Shown one piece after another: positions 7,720 to 10,210 of a stretch of DNA of 10,210 nucleotides. The position numbers and the translations under genes were made by a program. The stretch comes from Wuchereria bancrofti (lineage: Eukaryota > Nematoda > Chromadorea > Rhabditida > Onchocercidae). A model generated the notes under the pieces. It was not told the DNA's origin, did not search any database, and saw only the letters and a list, made by a program, of their open reading frames with translations. Position 1 is the first letter of the stretch, and each line of letters starts with the position of its first letter. The DNA lies in contig SSBO01000127.1 of the NCBI GenBank assembly GCA_005281725.1, positions 1 to 10,210 on the forward strand, written 5' to 3'.

Positions 7720-7740
7720 TATATAAGGATTTAAATCCTT
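7720..7740 (+). promoter_or_regulatory. TATA box fused to a 16-bp palindrome (copy 3)
   Basis: TATATAA at 7720-7726 overlaps the perfect palindrome AAGGATTTAAATCCTT at 7725-7740. This is the same configuration as in the inverted copy 1. The palindrome could bind a dimeric factor or simply be the edge of the TATA context. Confidence 0.5.
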
Positions 7741-7862
7741 TGTCTCAATCAGTTCTAACAGTTTTTTCCTTACTAGTAAGCTACGATTCGACTGCTCTCC
7801 CTCTCCTACAACTCAATTCATTTCACCATCAATATATTCGTTCATCCATTTCCTTCATCTCA

Positions 7863-7881
7863 TTCGTAGATATTCTACGAA
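7863..7881. repeat. Conserved hairpin (copy 3)
   Basis: TTCGTAGA, loop TAT, TCTACGAA. Perfect 8-bp arms; the loop differs from those of copies 1 and 2. Confidence 0.8.
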
Positions 7882-7934
7882 ATTATCAGTATTGTTGATA
7901 TAAATTAATATCTATATATTGTGGGTGTTAGCCA

Positions 7935-7940
7935 AATAAA
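7935..7940 (+). terminator. AATAAA polyadenylation signal (copy 3)
   Basis: A single AATAAA about 215 bases downstream of the TATA box, at the position corresponding to the signals at 1538-1554 in copy 2. Confidence 0.4.
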
Positions 7941-8025
7941 ATCGTTACAATAGATCTTTCATTCAACGCATTCATCTACACCAACTACAATAACAAACAA
8001 GGAAGGACTTTGAGCATACGAAAGT

Positions 8026-9500
8026 TATGTTCAGACTGAATCCCATTCACAACAAGAACTTCAAAGATTTAAAAAAACACAGATTAGATTGACAAGGAAA
8101 TGTCAAAAAAGGACGGTGACATGAAATTGATTTGTTATGTGGTTATGAATCTTAGTATTAGATTAGTTAGTTAGGCTAAATATAATTTCTGCTGTAAAAA
8201 CGATTTTGATATGAGGGATCTAAGTGTAATGCGTTCAAAATATTGAATTGTTAGAAAATAATTGCATTTGACTGACTGACGAACAGGAATAATTTGAATT
8301 TGGTTATACTGATAAGAAGATCAAATAATTGTCAGGAAGTTTTTGGTGTAATCATTGAAATTGCAAAAAACGAAGAGAAAAAAAGAAGTACTACAAACTT
8401 TTTAAAAAGATGAAAGCTTAGAAGATATAATTAGTTTAAAACCTGGTAAGGCTGTAGTATGGAAGAAAGCAAAATTAAGTAGTCTAAGTAAATCTCTTAT
8501 TGATAAATATTACATACAAAAGAAATAGTGGCATGACAGAAAGAGTGAAAGCGGTGGAATGATATTAATAGGCACATGCGTGAAGCAACGTACGTATGTA
8601 AGAGAAGTGAATGTCACATACGGTAGATAGTTAATTCTCTTAAGATATGAGTTGTTTGACTTTTGCATAATAAAATCTAAATTACACTTCTCATCTGTAC
8701 AGTACTACACTTCTGCTTGACAGTTAGCAACATGAGAATCTCTAAATAAACGTGTGATCAGGAAAACACTCTTTGATCATTGGATTTACAGTGTTCTTGA
8801 GTGTTCATCATTCTTCATCGCATGTATATATTTATAATTGTCAAACAAAATTTGCACATAACAAGAAAATGATGAAAACGATGTAAAATATGCGTTCTCA
8901 AATCTCTTATGAACCGACAGACAGAAGTTTTTGCATTATTTTTTGGTTGTCTCTCCATCTGTGCACAGCAGCAAATCAAAAGTGGAAAGAAACAGATTAC
9001 GGTATTGAAATTAATTGTATGTAATGTTTAAACAGATTAACTTCTCTTAAATCACTTTGAAGGGATTAAATTGAAAGTTCAAATTGTCATTAGTGGCATC
9101 TTTATACAACGCTAATTTATATTTATATGAGGTGACTTATTTGATTAGTCCGAAAAAATCGATACTTTTATAATGTGATATATGTCAGTGTGATAAAGAT
9201 GAAAGTACAGTTAATAGTTTGAAGTAACTTTCAGCAAGAATAAATTAAGAAAATTAGTAAAAAAAATGTTAAGGAAGGAAAAATGAAATGGTTACTCATC
9301 TCTTTTCATATCTTCATGTGCTATATTAATCATTCAAGATTTTTCGGAAGATAAAATGCATCCGGATCTACAGTATTATTAAAAACTAATTTGCATAAAT
9401 AAACAAAACTCTAGCATTTATCCTTGACATATTTCTTAGTATTTATTCATAAAAATACTAAATAAAATTGACATTTCTTTAAAAAATTTTTATAACTGCT
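8026..9500. other. AT-rich stretch with no recognisable gene
   Basis: No long open frame, tRNA or clear repeat was seen. A small inverted repeat, CGTATGT (8593-8599) with ACATACG (8616-8622), is the only structure noted. The region is consistent with intergenic or intronic DNA. Confidence 0.6.
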
Positions 9501-9737
9501 TTGCAAGAAACAAACGACTCGAAAAACAAAAGTTCACAAAATATAAAATTATGTGTAAATTCAATCTTACCAGTTGGAACATTTTTGGCGAGAGTAGTAA
9601 AGAAGGAGAAATACAAAATGAAATCACTAAACATTTTTGAAATGATTCAGCGAAGACAAATAAAATCAAATTTAAATGAAAATCCTGAAGATTTTGTATG
9701 CAAATGCAAAATACAAGAAAATAAGTTGCACTTTTGA
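9501..9737 (+). other. Short open frame of uncertain status
   Basis: A 78-codon frame opening at a TTG. The first in-frame ATG lies about half-way along (MKSLNIFEMIQRR), so it is not a complete gene on its own. The translation is Lys/Asn-rich, with a more balanced middle (CVNSILPVGTFLARVVKKEK). It could be an internal exon, since TTTGCAAG just before it is a weak acceptor, or a chance frame in AT-rich DNA. No family is recognised. Confidence 0.12.
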
Positions 9738-9827
9738 AACTTTCATTTGTGAATTCTGACTTTCTCAGCTTATAAATTATAATTTATTAATTTTATACTC
9801 TCGTCGAAATTTTTCATTTTCTTCCCA

Positions 9828-10076
9828 ATGACTCAAATTTTGGCTAGTCTCGAGAAAATTGCTTGTCGAATTACCATCGAATCCAATAGTTTTCCATTTC
9901 TTCCTTTATTGATCATATCTGCAAATGTGACAACTACTGGAAACTTTTCGAACAAACTTCTCTTCATCAATCCTGCTATTCACTTCATTCCACACAAAAG
10001 TCTTCCCGAGGGTTGTACATTCATTATTTTATTTTTATTAATTATTTCATCTTTCTCGTTTTCTCCAAATTCTTAA
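9828..10076. other. Slightly GC-richer stretch, open on both strands
   Basis: The plus strand has an 82-codon frame starting with ATG; it is rich in I, L, F and S and ends in a hydrophobic tail. The minus strand is open for 48 codons from 9979 to 9836 and reads more like a soluble protein (for example KFPVVVTFADMINKGRNGKL). It is bounded upstream by an in-frame stop followed by ATAGCAG, which could be a splice acceptor. The strands cannot be decided between by eye. This may be an exon, a decayed gene fragment or nothing. No family is recognised. Confidence 0.15.
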
Positions 10077-10210
10077 TGCAATAGCCTGAACATAGTGAGA
10101 TTTTTTGCAACTAAATTTAAAGGTACAGATTTGATAATTTAACTGATATTCTTGAAGTCAAATAATGTTTTGCAAACAAACCCTTTTAATTGACGAATGA
10201 TTTTAATTTT
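10077..10210. other. Terminal AT-rich stretch, nothing recognised
   Basis: The last bases of the window hold no open frame, repeat or signal that I can support. Confidence 0.5.

Larger units (their letters stand above)
7327..8025 (+). mobile_element. LTR-like dispersed repeat, forward copy (copy 3)
   Basis: Aligns along about 700 bases with 931-1625, with scattered substitutions and small indels, so the two insertions are old relative to each other. It keeps the TATA box, the 16-bp palindrome, the hairpin and one AATAAA, and ends with TACAATAACAAACAA and GCATACGAAAGT before similarity stops. No gag, protease, reverse transcriptase or integrase frame lies on either side, so it is best read as a solo LTR or an LTR-like repeat. 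The 94-codon open frame at 7614-7898 and the 73-codon frame in copy 2 share a short string (PLYKDLNPLS) only because the DNA is homologous. Frameshifting indels around it argue against coding. Confidence 0.65.

Noticed and set aside
7614..7898. 94-codon frame in copy 3
   Set aside because: The shared peptide with copy 2 follows from DNA homology of a non-coding repeat. The flanking parts shift frame between copies.
931..8025. One full-length LTR retrotransposon with LTRs at 931-1625 and 7327-8025
   Set aside because: The two repeats are strongly diverged, no gag-pol lies between them, and the interval contains the assembly duplication.

Overview
The window looks like AT-rich, gene-poor DNA from a nematode draft assembly. 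Two things point that way. Bases 48-69 match the nematode spliced leader SL1 at 21 of 22 positions, and the rest is AT-rich with no convincing intact gene. A filarial worm or a relative would fit, but the species cannot be fixed from this sequence. A single N at 5059 shows that the window crosses a scaffold join.

Left part (1-1625): this is retroelement debris. An AACGA-rich leader containing the SL1-like sequence runs into a short reading frame (232-468). That frame resembles the N-terminus of a BEL/Pao-type gag and breaks off after about 60 residues. It is followed by an inverted fragment (804-913) and a fuller forward copy (931-1625) of an LTR-like repeat. The repeat has a TATA box, a conserved hairpin and AATAAA signals. 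A third, diverged copy lies at 7327-8025. The leader, gag fragment and copy at 931-1625 share a strand and could be the collapsed remains of one element, with the repeat as its 3' LTR.

Middle (1626-6745): about 1.7 kb without recognisable content is followed by two apparently identical direct copies of a 1686-base segment, 3373-5058 and 5060-6745. They are separated only by the N. Every stretch compared matches, including long homopolymers, which points to two overlapping contigs that were not merged rather than to a biological tandem duplication. If so, the true locus is about 1687 bases shorter. Each copy carries an imperfect palindrome of 143 bases with TA at both ends, like a small non-autonomous Tc1/mariner-type element.

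Right part (6746-10210): a small GC-richer island at 7022-7075 could be a minus-strand exon, then comes the third LTR-like copy, then low-complexity AT-rich DNA with two short open frames (9501-9737 and 9828-10076) that resemble no family I recognise. No tRNA, rRNA, CRISPR array or complete protein-coding gene was found.
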